A stretch of DNA of 64,000 nucleotides. It comes from Streptomyces polyasparticus (GTDB lineage: Bacteria; Actinomycetota; Actinomycetes; Streptomycetales; Streptomycetaceae). The stretch lies in NCBI RefSeq assembly GCF_014493765.1, contig NZ_JACTVJ010000021.1:40447-104446 (forward strand), given 5' to 3'. How positions within the stretch are numbered: position 1 is the first letter of the stretch; each line of letters opens with the position of its first letter. The notes under the pieces were generated by a model that was given only the letters and a program-made list of their open reading frames with translations, was not told the origin of the DNA and searched no databases. Both the position numbers and the translations under genes were made by a program. Shown piece by piece: positions 9,000 through 17,889 of the stretch.

Positions 9000-9988
9000 A
9001 GCCCCTCATACACTCCATGGCCCCGTACGGCCGCACCGGTGGCCGTGTCTACCTGCGCATGATCCACGACGTCACCGCCGACCAGGTCGAGTGGCGAACA
9101 GTCCCCGACTACAAGCGCACCTACGGCATCCGCCGAGGTCGCAAGCTCCGCCATCTCGCCCGTCTTGCCCCACTCATACGGTCGTTGGCTGACGCGCCGG
9201 GCCATTTCCTCTGGGACGACCTGAGCCTCCTGCACTTCACCCCGGAGATGCGCGCCCGCACGATCTTCGTCCTGCATCACTACGAGCCACTGCAGGCAGA
9301 CTCCTGGCCCGTCGAACCACTCCTGTGGCGCCGCCTGTTCTCCGTACTGCCGCAGTGCCGTGCCGTCGTATGCGTAGCCCCGTACTGGGCGGACTTCCTA
9401 CGCGAACGCGGCGTCGACAACGTTCACGTCATCTACAACGCCTTCGACCTCACCGAGATCGACCACGTACGAGGCATGGACGCGGCCGAGTGCAAGCAGC
9501 AGTTCGGCCTGCCCGAGGACGAGATCACCGTCTACGCGGGCAAGGCCGTCCACTGGAAAGGCACCGAGACCGTCGCCGACGCACTCCGCGAGGCGCCTGG
9601 CATCCGGGTGGTCACCACGGGCAGCAACACCATCGGGTTCTCCGGCCACCATTACGACCTGCCGCGCGCCCAGTACCTCCGCCTGCTCCGCGCCTGCGAC
9701 GTCGGCGTCTTCACGCCCCGTATGCGCGAGGGCTGGAGCCGCTGTGCTGCCGAAGCTCTCCTCGTCGGAGTGCCTTCCTTGATCCGGCCGGTGGCCGGCC
9801 TGACCGACCTTGCGCACCTGACTGCTCAGCCGGCACCGGACCTGGCACAGCTCGCCGCACAGGTCCGTACTCGAGCTGCTTGCCCGCCCGAGGAGATCAA
9901 GACGGCGTACGACGCGCTCGCGCGCTACGACCTGGAGTACTTCGAAGGCGCCTGGACGAGTCTCCTCGCCCAGGTCACCACCTCATGA
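8996..9988 (+). CDS. Glycosyltransferase (GT-B, family 4-like)
   Basis: 330 aa. The C-terminal domain carries VYAGKAVHWKGTETVADAL, with the small residues typical of the nucleotide-binding loop, and an EX7E-like REGWSRCAAEALLVGVPS. The N-terminus MKPLIHSMAPYGRTGGRVYL resembles the acceptor-side glycine loop. It is the last gene of the 879-9988 operon, with an ATGA overlap to the HD gene; its stop lies 17 bp from the stop of the convergent glutamyl-tRNA synthetase. No terminator hairpin is obvious in that gap. Confidence 0.85.
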   Translation: MKPLIHSMAPYGRTGGRVYLRMIHDVTADQVEWRTVPDYKRTYGIRRGRKLRHLARLAPLIRSLADAPGHFLWDDLSLLHFTPEMRARTIFVLHHYEPLQADSWPVEPLLWRRLFSVLPQCRAVVCVAPYWADFLRERGVDNVHVIYNAFDLTEIDHVRGMDAAECKQQFGLPEDEITVYAGKAVHWKGTETVADALREAPGIRVVTTGSNTIGFSGHHYDLPRAQYLRLLRACDVGVFTPRMREGWSRCAAEALLVGVPSLIRPVAGLTDLAHLTAQPAPDLAQLAAQVRTRAACPPEEIKTAYDALARYDLEYFEGAWTSLLAQVTTS

Positions 9989-10005
9989 TCTGTTCCGCGC
10001 GTGGG

Positions 10006-11418
10006 TCAGCCGACGAGCTTGGTGAGCGCGGCATCGAGCCGGGCCAGCGTCCGCTCCCGCCCGAGCAGCTCCATCGACTCGAACAGCGGCAGCCCGACCG
10101 TCCGACCGGTCACGGCCACACGCACCGGCGCCTGCGCCTTGCCGAGCTTCAGGCCATTCGCTGCGGCGATCTCCTCAAGCGTCGCCTTCAACGTGTCCGT
10201 GTCCCAGGCCGCCGTGGCGTACCGCTCACGTGCACCCTTGAGGATCTCCTCAGCTCCAGGCTTCATGGCCTTGGCCCACGACGCTTCGTCCTCGGGAGCC
10301 TCGTCGAGGAACATCCAATCCACGTACTTCGTGATCTCACTCAGCACGGTCAGTCGGGTCTGCGCGAGCACGGCGAGCTTCGCGAAGATCTCACCGTCGT
10401 ACGCCTCCGGCCGCCAGGTCGCGTACGGCTCGCGCAGCCACGGCTGGCACGCCTCGGCGAACTTCTCCACGGGCAGCGCCCGCAGGTACTCACCGTTGAA
10501 GGCGGACAGCTTCTTCACGTCGAAGAACGCCGACGACGTGTTCACGTCCTCGATCCGGAACAGCTGCTCAAGTTCGGCGTACGGACGGATCTCGACGTCG
10601 TCGCCCGGCCCCCAGCCGAGCAGCATCAGGTAGTTGACCATGGCCTCCGGCAGATAGCCCTCGGCCAGGTAGTCCTCGAGCGCGACCTTGTCCCGCCGCT
10701 TGGACAGTTTCTGCCGCTTCTCGTTCACGATGACCGGCAGGTGCGCCCACACCGGCGGGGTCGCACCGAGCGCCTCCCACAGCAGCTGCTGCTTCGGAGT
10801 GTTCGACAGGTGCTCCTCACCGCGAATCACCTCGGTGATGCCCTCGTCGAGGTCATCCACGACATTGGCGATGAGGAACACCGGCGAGCCGTCGCCCCGG
10901 GCGATCACGAAGTCCTCGATGGCGGAGTTCGGGAAGGCAGGCTCCCCGCGCACCATGTCCACGACCACGGTCTGGCCCTCGTCCGGCGTACGGAACCTGA
11001 GCGCCCTCCCCTCCACGTACTCAAGCCCGCGGTCACGGCAGAACCCGTCGTACCCGAGCTGCTGCGAACCGGTCCGCTCCTGCACCTGCTCACGGGCACA
11101 GTCGCAGTAGTACGCCTTGCCCTGCGCGTACAGCTGCAGGCCGGCCTCACGGTGACGGTCGGCATTCTGCGACTGGAAAAACGGCCCCTCGAAGGCGGGG
11201 TCGGCCTCGGAGATCCCGATGGACGCGAGCGCGCTGATGATCCCGTCGATCCACTCGGGCTTGTTCCGCGCTTGGTCGGTGTCCTCGATCCGCAGCACGA
11301 ACTTCCCGCCACGCTGTCGCGCGACGGCCCAGTTGTAGAGAGCGGACCGGGCCCCACCGACGTGGAACATTCCAGTCGGAGACGGGGCGAAACGAACACG
11401 AACGGGAGCGGTAGACAT
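10006..11418 (-). CDS. gltX: Glutamyl-tRNA synthetase, apparent secondary copy
   Basis: 470 aa. The class I landmarks are [17 protein letters not shown] (HIGH-type motif HVGG), RIEDTD, a zinc-binding-like YYCDCAREQ with a later FCRDRG, and [15 protein letters not shown] (KMSKS-type). ATG 11418 is preferred; an upstream in-frame extension lacks the fold. The sequence differs clearly from my recollection of the housekeeping Streptomyces enzyme, whose N-terminus reads like VRFCPSPTGNPHVG, so this looks like a paralog. It faces the biosynthetic operon and backs onto the NUDIX-phosphotransferase-exporter operon. It may protect against a product that inhibits GluRS, or supply Glu-tRNA to the pathway. 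Confidence 0.88.
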   Translation of the reverse strand: MSTAPVRVRFAPSPTGMFHVGGARSALYNWAVARQRGGKFVLRIEDTDQARNKPEWIDGIISALASIGISEADPAFEGPFFQSQNADRHREAGLQLYAQGKAYYCDCAREQVQERTGSQQLGYDGFCRDRGLEYVEGRALRFRTPDEGQTVVVDMVRGEPAFPNSAIEDFVIARGDGSPVFLIANVVDDLDEGITEVIRGEEHLSNTPKQQLLWEALGATPPVWAHLPVIVNEKRQKLSKRRDKVALEDYLAEGYLPEAMVNYLMLLGWGPGDDVEIRPYAELEQLFRIEDVNTSSAFFDVKKLSAFNGEYLRALPVEKFAEACQPWLREPYATWRPEAYDGEIFAKLAVLAQTRLTVLSEITKYVDWMFLDEAPEDEASWAKAMKPGAEEILKGARERYATAAWDTDTLKATLEEIAAANGLKLGKAQAPVRVAVTGRTVGLPLFESMELLGRERTLARLDAALTKLVG

Positions 11419-11705
11419 GCCTGCAAGGGTACCGATCTCTCGCCGCAGTCCGGGCCCGTCCGCACCTCGCGCTCCTGCCGCGACACCATCCCGGTGGTGA
11501 GCCTGGGTGACCCGAGGCAATCCCCGAATCGGGTACGGAATTCCGCTCGGGTGATTCGAACGAGACTCCTGGCCGCTGTCGGCCGCCGAGCAGGGCCATC
11601 CCGCCAGGTCATCGAATCTTTGCTCGACGACTGGCCCGTTACGCGCCGCTGATCAGCAGCGTTGTTGTGGTGCCCGTCCCATCACCGCGAGCTGAGGAGC
11701 CATCC
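11419..11705. other. Divergent intergenic region, no gene called
   Basis: This 287-bp gap separates gltX (leftward) from the NUDIX gene (rightward) and should hold both promoters. A plus-strand open stretch ending at 11652 (ending DDWPVTRR) is possible but has no ribosome site or family resemblance; it may be a decayed gene end. No copy of the CGGYCAACT repeat was found here. Confidence 0.4.
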
Positions 11706-12149
11706 ATGCATCCCCATAGCAACGTCGTCGGCGTGCATCTCGTGTTCGAGCAGACGGGCAAGGTCCTCCTCGGCCTGCGCTCCTCGACCTCGGCGTACGC
11801 GCCCGACACGTGGCACCTGCCCGCCGGTCACCTCGAAGACGAGTCGGCGACCACCTGCGCCGTACGAGAAGCCCACGAGGAACTCGGCGTGAGCATCGAC
11901 GAGCAAGATCTCCGCCTTATTCATGTCGTGCACCAAAGGGACTCCGAAAACCAGGTGCCGCGCGTACAGCTGCTGTTCCAGGTGCTCGACTACGCGGGAA
12001 CCCCGACGGTCCGCGAACCGGAGCGCTGCACGTCCTGGCGCTGGTGGCCGTACGGGGCGCTTCCGACCCCCTTGGTCGACTACGCGGCCGTGGCGCTCAC
12101 CGGGATCGCGGCCGGGCGTACGTACACGCAGATGGGGTGGGCCGCATGA
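11706..12149 (+). CDS. NUDIX hydrolase with a one-residue-short Nudix box
   Basis: 147 aa. The Nudix box reads GHLEDESATTCAVREAHEEL: REAHEELGV matches the canonical REUxEExGU, but the first half is G-x4-E instead of G-x5-E. NUDIX enzymes hydrolyse nucleoside diphosphates linked to another moiety. The ATG follows TGAGGAG at good spacing; a 13-codon longer reading is possible but has no such site. It overlaps the phosphotransferase gene (ATGA), so the two are co-translated. The WRWWPYGALPTPLVDYAA tail is typical of actinobacterial members. Confidence 0.87.
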   Translation: MHPHSNVVGVHLVFEQTGKVLLGLRSSTSAYAPDTWHLPAGHLEDESATTCAVREAHEELGVSIDEQDLRLIHVVHQRDSENQVPRVQLLFQVLDYAGTPTVREPERCTSWRWWPYGALPTPLVDYAAVALTGIAAGRTYTQMGWAA

Positions 12150-13030
12150 GCGTGGGCAAACCTCTGCCGGATCCGATGCACGCCTGGGTGACCAGCCAGA
12201 TCGGTGAGATCAAGGAGGTACGAGACGCGGCATGGCCACGACTCGCCTCCCAGGTCTGGGAGATCACAGGCATTGACCGCGAGCGCTACTTCGCCAAGGT
12301 CTCTCCGTCGCCGAAGTTCTTCTCCCACGAGACCAGGGCCTACCGCTTCGTCGGGCCCTCGCTCGGGGCGGAGCACGCACCACGTCTGCTGGGCACCGCT
12401 CCGGAACACCTGGCACTGCTCGTGACAGCGATGCCGGGTTCCTCTGTGCCCGCCCTCGACTTGAACGTCACGGATCGGCAGAGGGTGCATCACCAGGCTG
12501 GCGCGCTGCTCCGGATCTTCCACGGTGGTGAGGTCCTCGATCGGGAGGGCAGAGACGAGGCGGTCGCCCAGGGGGAGAGGCTGGGGGACCAAGCGGCCAA
12601 GCACGTGGAACGTGCCGGTGACCTCCTGAGCGATGTGGACCGAGATCTCGTACGACGGGCCATCGCAGAACTCCCTGACATGGCACAGCTCCCCACGGCA
12701 TACGCGCACGGCGACTATCAGGAACGCAACTGGCTCTGGTCCGGACAACGGCTCGCGCTGATCGACTTCGAACGTGCACGTCACACCTGGGCGGTGTGGG
12801 ACCTGGTCCGACTCGCCTGCGGCCCGTGGTTGGGGCACCAAGAACTCCGTACCGCCTTCTTCGACGGCTACGGCCGCGACCTGACCGCAGCCGAGCGCCA
12901 CGCAATCGGCTGCCTGGCGGCCTTCGACGCCGCCAGCGCGATCTCCTGGGGCACCGTCAACGACCCGGAAGTAGCACAGCGAGGCCGAGCCACCTTGGAC
13001 CGACTGGCGATGGGGGAACCGCTCGTATGA
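12146..13030 (+). CDS. Aminoglycoside phosphotransferase (APH)-family kinase
   Basis: 294 aa. The kinase catalytic loop YAHGDYQERNWLW (HGDxxxxN) and the metal-binding LIDFERAR are intact. The N-lobe with YFAKVSPSPKFFSHETRAYRF supplies the nucleotide-binding Lys and Glu. APH enzymes phosphorylate small hydroxylated metabolites, including antibiotics, so this could be a self-resistance kinase or a biosynthetic kinase. It sits between NUDIX and an ABC exporter with 4-nt overlaps on both sides, which favours a resistance/export unit for the product of the neighbouring operon. The substrate is not readable from sequence. Confidence 0.88.
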   Translation: MSVGKPLPDPMHAWVTSQIGEIKEVRDAAWPRLASQVWEITGIDRERYFAKVSPSPKFFSHETRAYRFVGPSLGAEHAPRLLGTAPEHLALLVTAMPGSSVPALDLNVTDRQRVHHQAGALLRIFHGGEVLDREGRDEAVAQGERLGDQAAKHVERAGDLLSDVDRDLVRRAIAELPDMAQLPTAYAHGDYQERNWLWSGQRLALIDFERARHTWAVWDLVRLACGPWLGHQELRTAFFDGYGRDLTAAERHAIGCLAAFDAASAISWGTVNDPEVAQRGRATLDRLAMGEPLV

Positions 13031-15066
13031 CTCAGCAGCCACAGGCAACCGGTAAGCACACCAAGAACGCCAAGGACTCCGCGGGAGCACAGGAAGTCTC
13101 TGAGTCGGAGCAGCTGCTCTTCGGCGGCCCACTCCGATACGACATGGGCTGGAACCAACACCACGGCTCCTTCCTGGAGATGAACCTGCGGTCGATGGTC
13201 ACGCGGATGCCGGGCCTGATCGCCTCCACCATCCGCCTCGCCCACCGCGCCGACCCCCGAGCACTGCGCTGGGTGGCCGGCGCGGAACTCGGTACAGGCA
13301 TCGCGAAAGCCATCGGACTCATCGCCGTCAACCAAGTCCTCGTCCATGTCCTGACACCGGGCGATACCGCGGGTCGCCTCACCGCGGCGACGCCAGCGCT
13401 TCTCGTGGTGGCCCTGGCAGCCTTGATCAGCGCCCTACTGCGCTCGCTTTCCACAGCGGGGACGGGGCGCCTGGAGCCCAAGGTCTTCCGGGTGGCCACC
13501 GAGCAGTACCTGGAGCGTGTAGCTCACGTCGAGCTGGAAGCGGTGGAGGACGAGGAGTTTCACAAGCTTCTCGACTCGGCGCAGTGGGGCGCGGAGTCGG
13601 CCCGTCGAATGATCAAGTTCTGCACGTCCGTTGTCACCGCGACGATCTCCCTGATCGCTGCGGCCGGCGTCCTCGCCGTACTGCACTGGACTCTCCTACC
13701 GCTCTTGGCCGTAATGACGCTCCCCAGCGCCTGGAGCTCGCTCACGATCGCCCGCCGTCGCTACATCTCCTTCCACACGTGGGTTCAGCACGCGAGGGCC
13801 GGTCAGCTCCTTGGCCGCCTGCTGATCGACACAGACGCTGCTCCCGAGGTCCGCGTCCACAACGTCAGCCCATTCCTCTTGCGGCATTACCGGACGATGG
13901 CCGAGACCGGAGAGAAGGAGCAGACCCGGTTGGCGGGCCTCGCCGCGCGTACTGGCCTTATCGCCTCCGGCTGGTCCGGTCTCACGACCGCCGCGACCTA
14001 CACCACCCTTGGGCTGCTCCTGTGGAGTGGAGCGATGGACCTGGCGGTAGCCGGCACGGCGGTCATCGCAATCCGTACAGGCTCCGCGAACCTGGAAGGG
14101 CTGGTCGTCCAGCTCAACTACCTCTACGAGGAAAGCCTGTTCGTCGCTGACCTCAACCGCCTTTGTGACGAAGCGGACCGCCGTCTCATCCCGACAGGTG
14201 GTTCCCCGCTCCCGGAGAAGGTCCATTCGATCCGTTTCGACAACGTCACCTTCACGTACCCCGGAACGACCGATGGCGTACCGGCCCTCAAGGATGTCGA
14301 CGTCACCATCCCCACCGGAAAGATCATCGCCCTCGTCGGCAACAACGGAAGCGGCAAGTCCACACTGGCCAAGCTCCTCTGTGGCCTCTACGCCCCGGAC
14401 CAGGGCAAGATCCTCTGGAACGACCTCGACGCCGCCGAAGCCGACCGCGCCGAACTCTTCGACCGCGTCGCAGTAGTCGCCCAGGACTTCTTCCGCTGGC
14501 CCTTCACAGCCCGCATCAACGTAGCCATCGGCCGCCCGGAAGCTCCCTCGGCCGAGAGCCTCCTCAACACGGCTGCCCAGTACTCCGGCGCGGACGAAAC
14601 GGTCGCCTCACTCCCACGCGGCTGGGACACCCTGCTGGCCCGCGGCTACAAGGGAGGCCACCAGATCTCTGGTGGCCAGTGGCAGCGCATCGGCATCGCT
14701 CGAGCACGCCACAGGGACGCCCAGATCTTGGTGGTCGACGAGCCGACCAGCGCGCTCGATGCCGAGGCCGAGCAGCGCGTATTCGACCAGATTCGAAGCC
14801 TTGCGGCCGAGGGGCAGACGGTCATCCTGATCACGCACCGTCTGCACAGCGTCCGGCACGCAGACGAGATCTACGTCCTCGACCACGGCCGTGTCACCGA
14901 GCACGGGACGTTCGACGCGCTCATGCGCGCTGACGGTGACGGACCCGGGCAATTCCGCCGGATGTACAAGGTGCAGTCCGAGCAGTACCACCTTGCGGAA
15001 AGCGTCGAGCTGCCCACGCAGGCAGTTGGTCCGCGGGCACCTGTGGCTGACACCTCAAGTAGTTGA
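13027..15066 (+). CDS. ABC exporter, fused permease and ATPase
   Basis: 679 aa half-transporter. An unusual polar N-terminal extension (about residues 1-45, rich in Gln, Lys and Glu) precedes a membrane domain (about 85-380). The nucleotide-binding domain has Walker A VGNNGSGKST (438-447), the signature ISGGQWQRIGIARAR, Walker B ILVVDEPTSALD and the H-loop LITHRLHSV. This class exports lipids, peptides and antibiotics, usually as a homodimer. It closes the NUDIX-APH-ABC operon and is followed by a strong hairpin terminator. Likely role: export of the product of the upstream cluster (inferred from position). Confidence 0.92.
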   Translation: MTQQPQATGKHTKNAKDSAGAQEVSESEQLLFGGPLRYDMGWNQHHGSFLEMNLRSMVTRMPGLIASTIRLAHRADPRALRWVAGAELGTGIAKAIGLIAVNQVLVHVLTPGDTAGRLTAATPALLVVALAALISALLRSLSTAGTGRLEPKVFRVATEQYLERVAHVELEAVEDEEFHKLLDSAQWGAESARRMIKFCTSVVTATISLIAAAGVLAVLHWTLLPLLAVMTLPSAWSSLTIARRRYISFHTWVQHARAGQLLGRLLIDTDAAPEVRVHNVSPFLLRHYRTMAETGEKEQTRLAGLAARTGLIASGWSGLTTAATYTTLGLLLWSGAMDLAVAGTAVIAIRTGSANLEGLVVQLNYLYEESLFVADLNRLCDEADRRLIPTGGSPLPEKVHSIRFDNVTFTYPGTTDGVPALKDVDVTIPTGKIIALVGNNGSGKSTLAKLLCGLYAPDQGKILWNDLDAAEADRAELFDRVAVVAQDFFRWPFTARINVAIGRPEAPSAESLLNTAAQYSGADETVASLPRGWDTLLARGYKGGHQISGGQWQRIGIARARHRDAQILVVDEPTSALDAEAEQRVFDQIRSLAAEGQTVILITHRLHSVRHADEIYVLDHGRVTEHGTFDALMRADGDGPGQFRRMYKVQSEQYHLAESVELPTQAVGPRAPVADTSSS

Positions 15067-15091
15067 CGTGTAAGCGGCTTTGAGTAGAGCT

Positions 15092-15124
15092 GGGACCAGG
15101 AGGGCTCAGGGATCTCCTGGTCCC
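15092..15124 (+). terminator. Hairpin terminator after ABC exporter
   Basis: Perfect 11-bp inverted repeat, GGGACCAGGAG (15092-15102) and CTCCTGGTCCC (15114-15124), with an 11-nt loop, 25 bp past the exporter stop. There is no U-tract, as is common in high-GC actinobacteria. Confidence 0.75.
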
Positions 15125-15181
15125 AGGAGTCCCACGGACCAATCTCGCACTGCTGCGCCGATCTCCTTGAAGGTGCCATCT

Positions 15182-15208
15182 TGGCCAACTCGGCCAACTC
15201 GGCCAACT
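15182..15208. promoter_or_regulatory. Three 9-bp tandem repeats upstream of the dnd-associated methyltransferase
   Basis: Three abutting units, TGGCCAACT, CGGCCAACT and CGGCCAACT, lie 46-72 bp upstream of the start at 15254. Period and sequence match the CGGTCAACT repeats at 777-794 (reverse strand) in the promoter of the first operon. They probably form an operator; the binding protein is unknown, but the regulator at 1-677 is a candidate. Confidence 0.5.
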
Positions 15209-15253
15209 CGCGTGACTACTCTGCCATTAGTACGCGAGACGCAGCGAGGCTCG

Positions 15254-16690
15254 ATGCAGCAGACCTGGAACAGTGATCGCCGCCGTACGGCAATTGGCCG
15301 CGCTGTCCTGTCCGTTCCCGCTCGCCAGGCGCTCGCCGACAGACAGCTCACCCCAGACCGCACCGTCCTCGATTACGGCTGCGGCCGTGGCGACGACGTC
15401 CGAGCGCTGGAACGGCTTGATTGCACGATCGCCGGCTGGGACCCGTACTACCGATCCGACGTCCGTGCGGAGCCCTCATCCGTAGTCCTGCTCACCTACG
15501 TGTTGAACGTGATCGAGGATCCTGCAGAGCGTCGAGAGACCTTGAAACGGGCATGGGAGCTCGCACAGACCGTCCTGGTCGTGTCCGCCCGATTGACCTG
15601 GGAGAAATCCAAGGTCCGCGGTGAGGCGTTTGGCGATGGCCTTCTCACCAGCCGCCAGACGTTCCAGCACCTCTATGGCGCCAGCGAACTGCGCTCCTAC
15701 GTGGAAGAAGTGACGGGTGCGCGAGTCGTCTCGGCAGCACCTGGCATCGTCTACGCCTTCAAAGACGACACAGCCCGACTGGGTTACCTTGCGCAGCGCA
15801 TCGTCCCCGATGCTGAGTGGCTCGCATCGGAGGACACCGCATCTGCCATCACCGCGCTCGTTGACTACGTGGAGCGGCGGGGACGTCCGCCACGGATCGA
15901 CGAGATGCCCCGCTCGACCGCGGAGCTCCTCGCGCACCTCAAGCCGAACGAACTCAAGCGGCTTGTCCGTGACTCTGCAGACTCGGACAAGGTAGCCGCA
16001 GGCGCCAAGCACACAACGCTAAACACGCTTCTCTACCTCGCGGTGGAGCTCTTCAACGGTCGTGGCCCGTTCAGCAGCCTTCCGTCGAGCGTGCAACTCG
16101 ACGTGCGCGCATTCTTCACGTCGTACAAAGAAGCCTGCCAGCGCTCGGATCGACTCCTACTGAAGCTCCGTGACGACACCTACATTCGAGGCGCAATGAA
16201 CGCCTCGGCGATCGGCAAGATGACGCCCACAGCCTTGTACGTGCATCGGCGCGCCTTGGACCGGATGCCAACAGTCCTGCGGCTCTATGAGCACTGTGCG
16301 TCCATCGCCGCTGGCCGGCCGCAGGAATGGACTGTAGCCAAGCTCAAGCATCAGGGGCGAGCAGTGTCCTGGCTGGACTACCCGGACTTTGACAAGGACC
16401 CGCACCCGCGCATCGTCTCCTCGTACATGGTGGATCTCCAGTCGCTGGAGACCTCGCACATGTCGTACGCGAAATCAGTGAACAGACCACTCCTCCACCG
16501 CAAGCACGAATTCCTTGCGCCTGACGACCCAGACGTTCCGCGCTACGTCCGTCTCACAGACTCTGAACTGCGAGCCGGGCTCTACACGAACCCACACCTG
16601 ATCGGCACCGAGAACGGGTGGGAGGCGGAGCTCATCAGGTGTGGACGCGAATTGAGGGGGCATCGTCTCGTCCGGCGCTCCACAGACTGA
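15254..16690 (+). CDS. DNA phosphorothioation-associated putative methyltransferase
   Basis: 478 aa. The N-terminal SAM-binding motif I is LDYGCGRGDDVRAL (about residues 38-51), followed by an acidic-loop region (DCTIAGWDPYY) and VVLLTYVLNVIED. The long C-terminal part includes HLKPNELKRLVRD and MTPTALYVHRRALD. This matches the methyltransferase family repeatedly found beside dnd operons; its role is not established and direct DNA methylation is unproven. ATG 15254 starts the conserved part; a longer reading through the tandem repeats is rejected. It ends 18 bp from the convergent dndA. Confidence 0.87.
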   Translation: MQQTWNSDRRRTAIGRAVLSVPARQALADRQLTPDRTVLDYGCGRGDDVRALERLDCTIAGWDPYYRSDVRAEPSSVVLLTYVLNVIEDPAERRETLKRAWELAQTVLVVSARLTWEKSKVRGEAFGDGLLTSRQTFQHLYGASELRSYVEEVTGARVVSAAPGIVYAFKDDTARLGYLAQRIVPDAEWLASEDTASAITALVDYVERRGRPPRIDEMPRSTAELLAHLKPNELKRLVRDSADSDKVAAGAKHTTLNTLLYLAVELFNGRGPFSSLPSSVQLDVRAFFTSYKEACQRSDRLLLKLRDDTYIRGAMNASAIGKMTPTALYVHRRALDRMPTVLRLYEHCASIAAGRPQEWTVAKLKHQGRAVSWLDYPDFDKDPHPRIVSSYMVDLQSLETSHMSYAKSVNRPLLHRKHEFLAPDDPDVPRYVRLTDSELRAGLYTNPHLIGTENGWEAELIRCGRELRGHRLVRRSTD

Positions 16691-16708
16691 CCCAGCTGGG
16701 GAGAAGGG

Positions 16709-17860
16709 TCAGGCACCGCTGGGCTGCATCCGGACGATCATCGCCGCAAGCTGCTCGGGATCGAAATCAGCGACTTGGCTGGGGAACCACGAGAAGCGCA
16801 GCCCGTTCGTAGCAACTTCCTCCGGTAGGCCCATCGCCGTCAGGACGTGGCTGGGGGTGTAAGAGGCGCTGGTGCATGCGGACCCGGTTGCCACTGCGAC
16901 CTGATCCTTCAGCCGCACGATCAGTGCCTCGGCGTTGAGACCGTCGAAGGTCACGTTCAAGATGTGCGGCACGGAGTGATCGGCATCTCCGTTGACCTGG
17001 AAGCGGGTCTTGCCGAGCGCTGTAAGCATCTGCTCACGCATTGCGAGTGCGTCCCGCTCCCAGCGGGCTTGCCCTTCGTGGAAGATCTTGGCTGCTTCAT
17101 AGAGGCCCATGATCAGAGGGACGGCGAGCGTCCCGGGGCGGAGCTTCCGCTCTTGGCCACCACCGAACATGATCGGCTCCAGCGGGACCTTGTCCCAGCC
17201 ACGTCGTCGCGTCACCAGCGCCCCGACCCCCTTGGGCGCGCCGATCTTATGTCCGCTGATGCTGATCAGGTCGATCGGAGCCTGGAGATCCTGCGGAACC
17301 TTCGCGTACCCCTGTGCCGCGTCCACGTGCAGGAAGGTGGGCGTCTCCCGCAGCTTCTCGGCGAGCTCCGCAACGGGCTGGATTACACCCGTCTCGTTGT
17401 TCACATGCATCAGGGAGACGAGGAGGGTGTCCGGCCGCAGCTTCTCCAGCACGGCCTCTGTGGAGATCCGGCCGGAAGGCCCGGGCTCAAGGAAGTCCAC
17501 CTCGAATCCCTTGCTCTGCAGGTGCAGGAGGGGCTCGATGACTGCTTTGTGTTCGATCGCGGAGGTGATGATGTGGCGGCGCTGGTGCTTCTCGCCGTAG
17601 GGGGCGATTCCGAGTAGAGCGATGTTGTTGGACTCGGTTGCCCCGCTGGTGAAGATGACCTCTTCGGTCTTGGCCCCCACGGTGCCCGCCAGGAAGGTTC
17701 GCGCCTCCTGCACCGCCTTCTTCGCGCGCGCCCCGTACTCGTGGGTGCGGCTGCCGGCGTTCCCGAAGTCTTCGGTCATCCAGTGGAGCACCACGTCAGC
17801 GACCCGAGGGTCGACGCGCGTCGTTGCTGCGACATCCAGATACGCCACCAAAACAGTCAC
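16709..17860 (-). CDS. dndA: Cysteine desulfurase DndA
   Basis: 383 aa, IscS-type fold. The PLP-binding Lys lies in SISGHKIGAPKGVGAL and the persulfide-forming Cys in ATGSACTSASYTPSH (about C329). It takes sulfur from L-cysteine and passes it on, in the known pathway helping assemble the DndC iron-sulfur cluster and supplying sulfur for DNA backbone modification. GTG 17860 is used because AAGGA precedes it; a GTG at 17848 lacks a ribosome site. It is divergent from dndB, as in Streptomyces lividans, with a motif-rich promoter region between them. Confidence 0.95.
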   Translation of the reverse strand: MTVLVAYLDVAATTRVDPRVADVVLHWMTEDFGNAGSRTHEYGARAKKAVQEARTFLAGTVGAKTEEVIFTSGATESNNIALLGIAPYGEKHQRRHIITSAIEHKAVIEPLLHLQSKGFEVDFLEPGPSGRISTEAVLEKLRPDTLLVSLMHVNNETGVIQPVAELAEKLRETPTFLHVDAAQGYAKVPQDLQAPIDLISISGHKIGAPKGVGALVTRRRGWDKVPLEPIMFGGGQERKLRPGTLAVPLIMGLYEAAKIFHEGQARWERDALAMREQMLTALGKTRFQVNGDADHSVPHILNVTFDGLNAEALIVRLKDQVAVATGSACTSASYTPSHVLTAMGLPEEVATNGLRFSWFPSQVADFDPEQLAAMIVRMQPSGA

Positions 17861-17889
17861 CCAATCCTTAGACGTTCTACTGCGACTGT

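Noticed and set aside
11540-11610. tRNA remnant or att copy around GATTCGAAC
   Set aside because: The T-stem does not pair and similarity to the tRNA-Thr 3' end is only about 9 bases.
9325-11652. 775-codon plus-strand open frame across the glutamyl-tRNA synthetase
   Set aside because: It is antisense to gltX, whose class I motifs are complete; long antisense frames are common in high-GC genes.
15080-15253. N-terminal extension of the dnd-associated methyltransferase
   Set aside because: The extension would translate the terminator and tandem repeats and has low-complexity sequence; ATG 15254 begins the conserved part.
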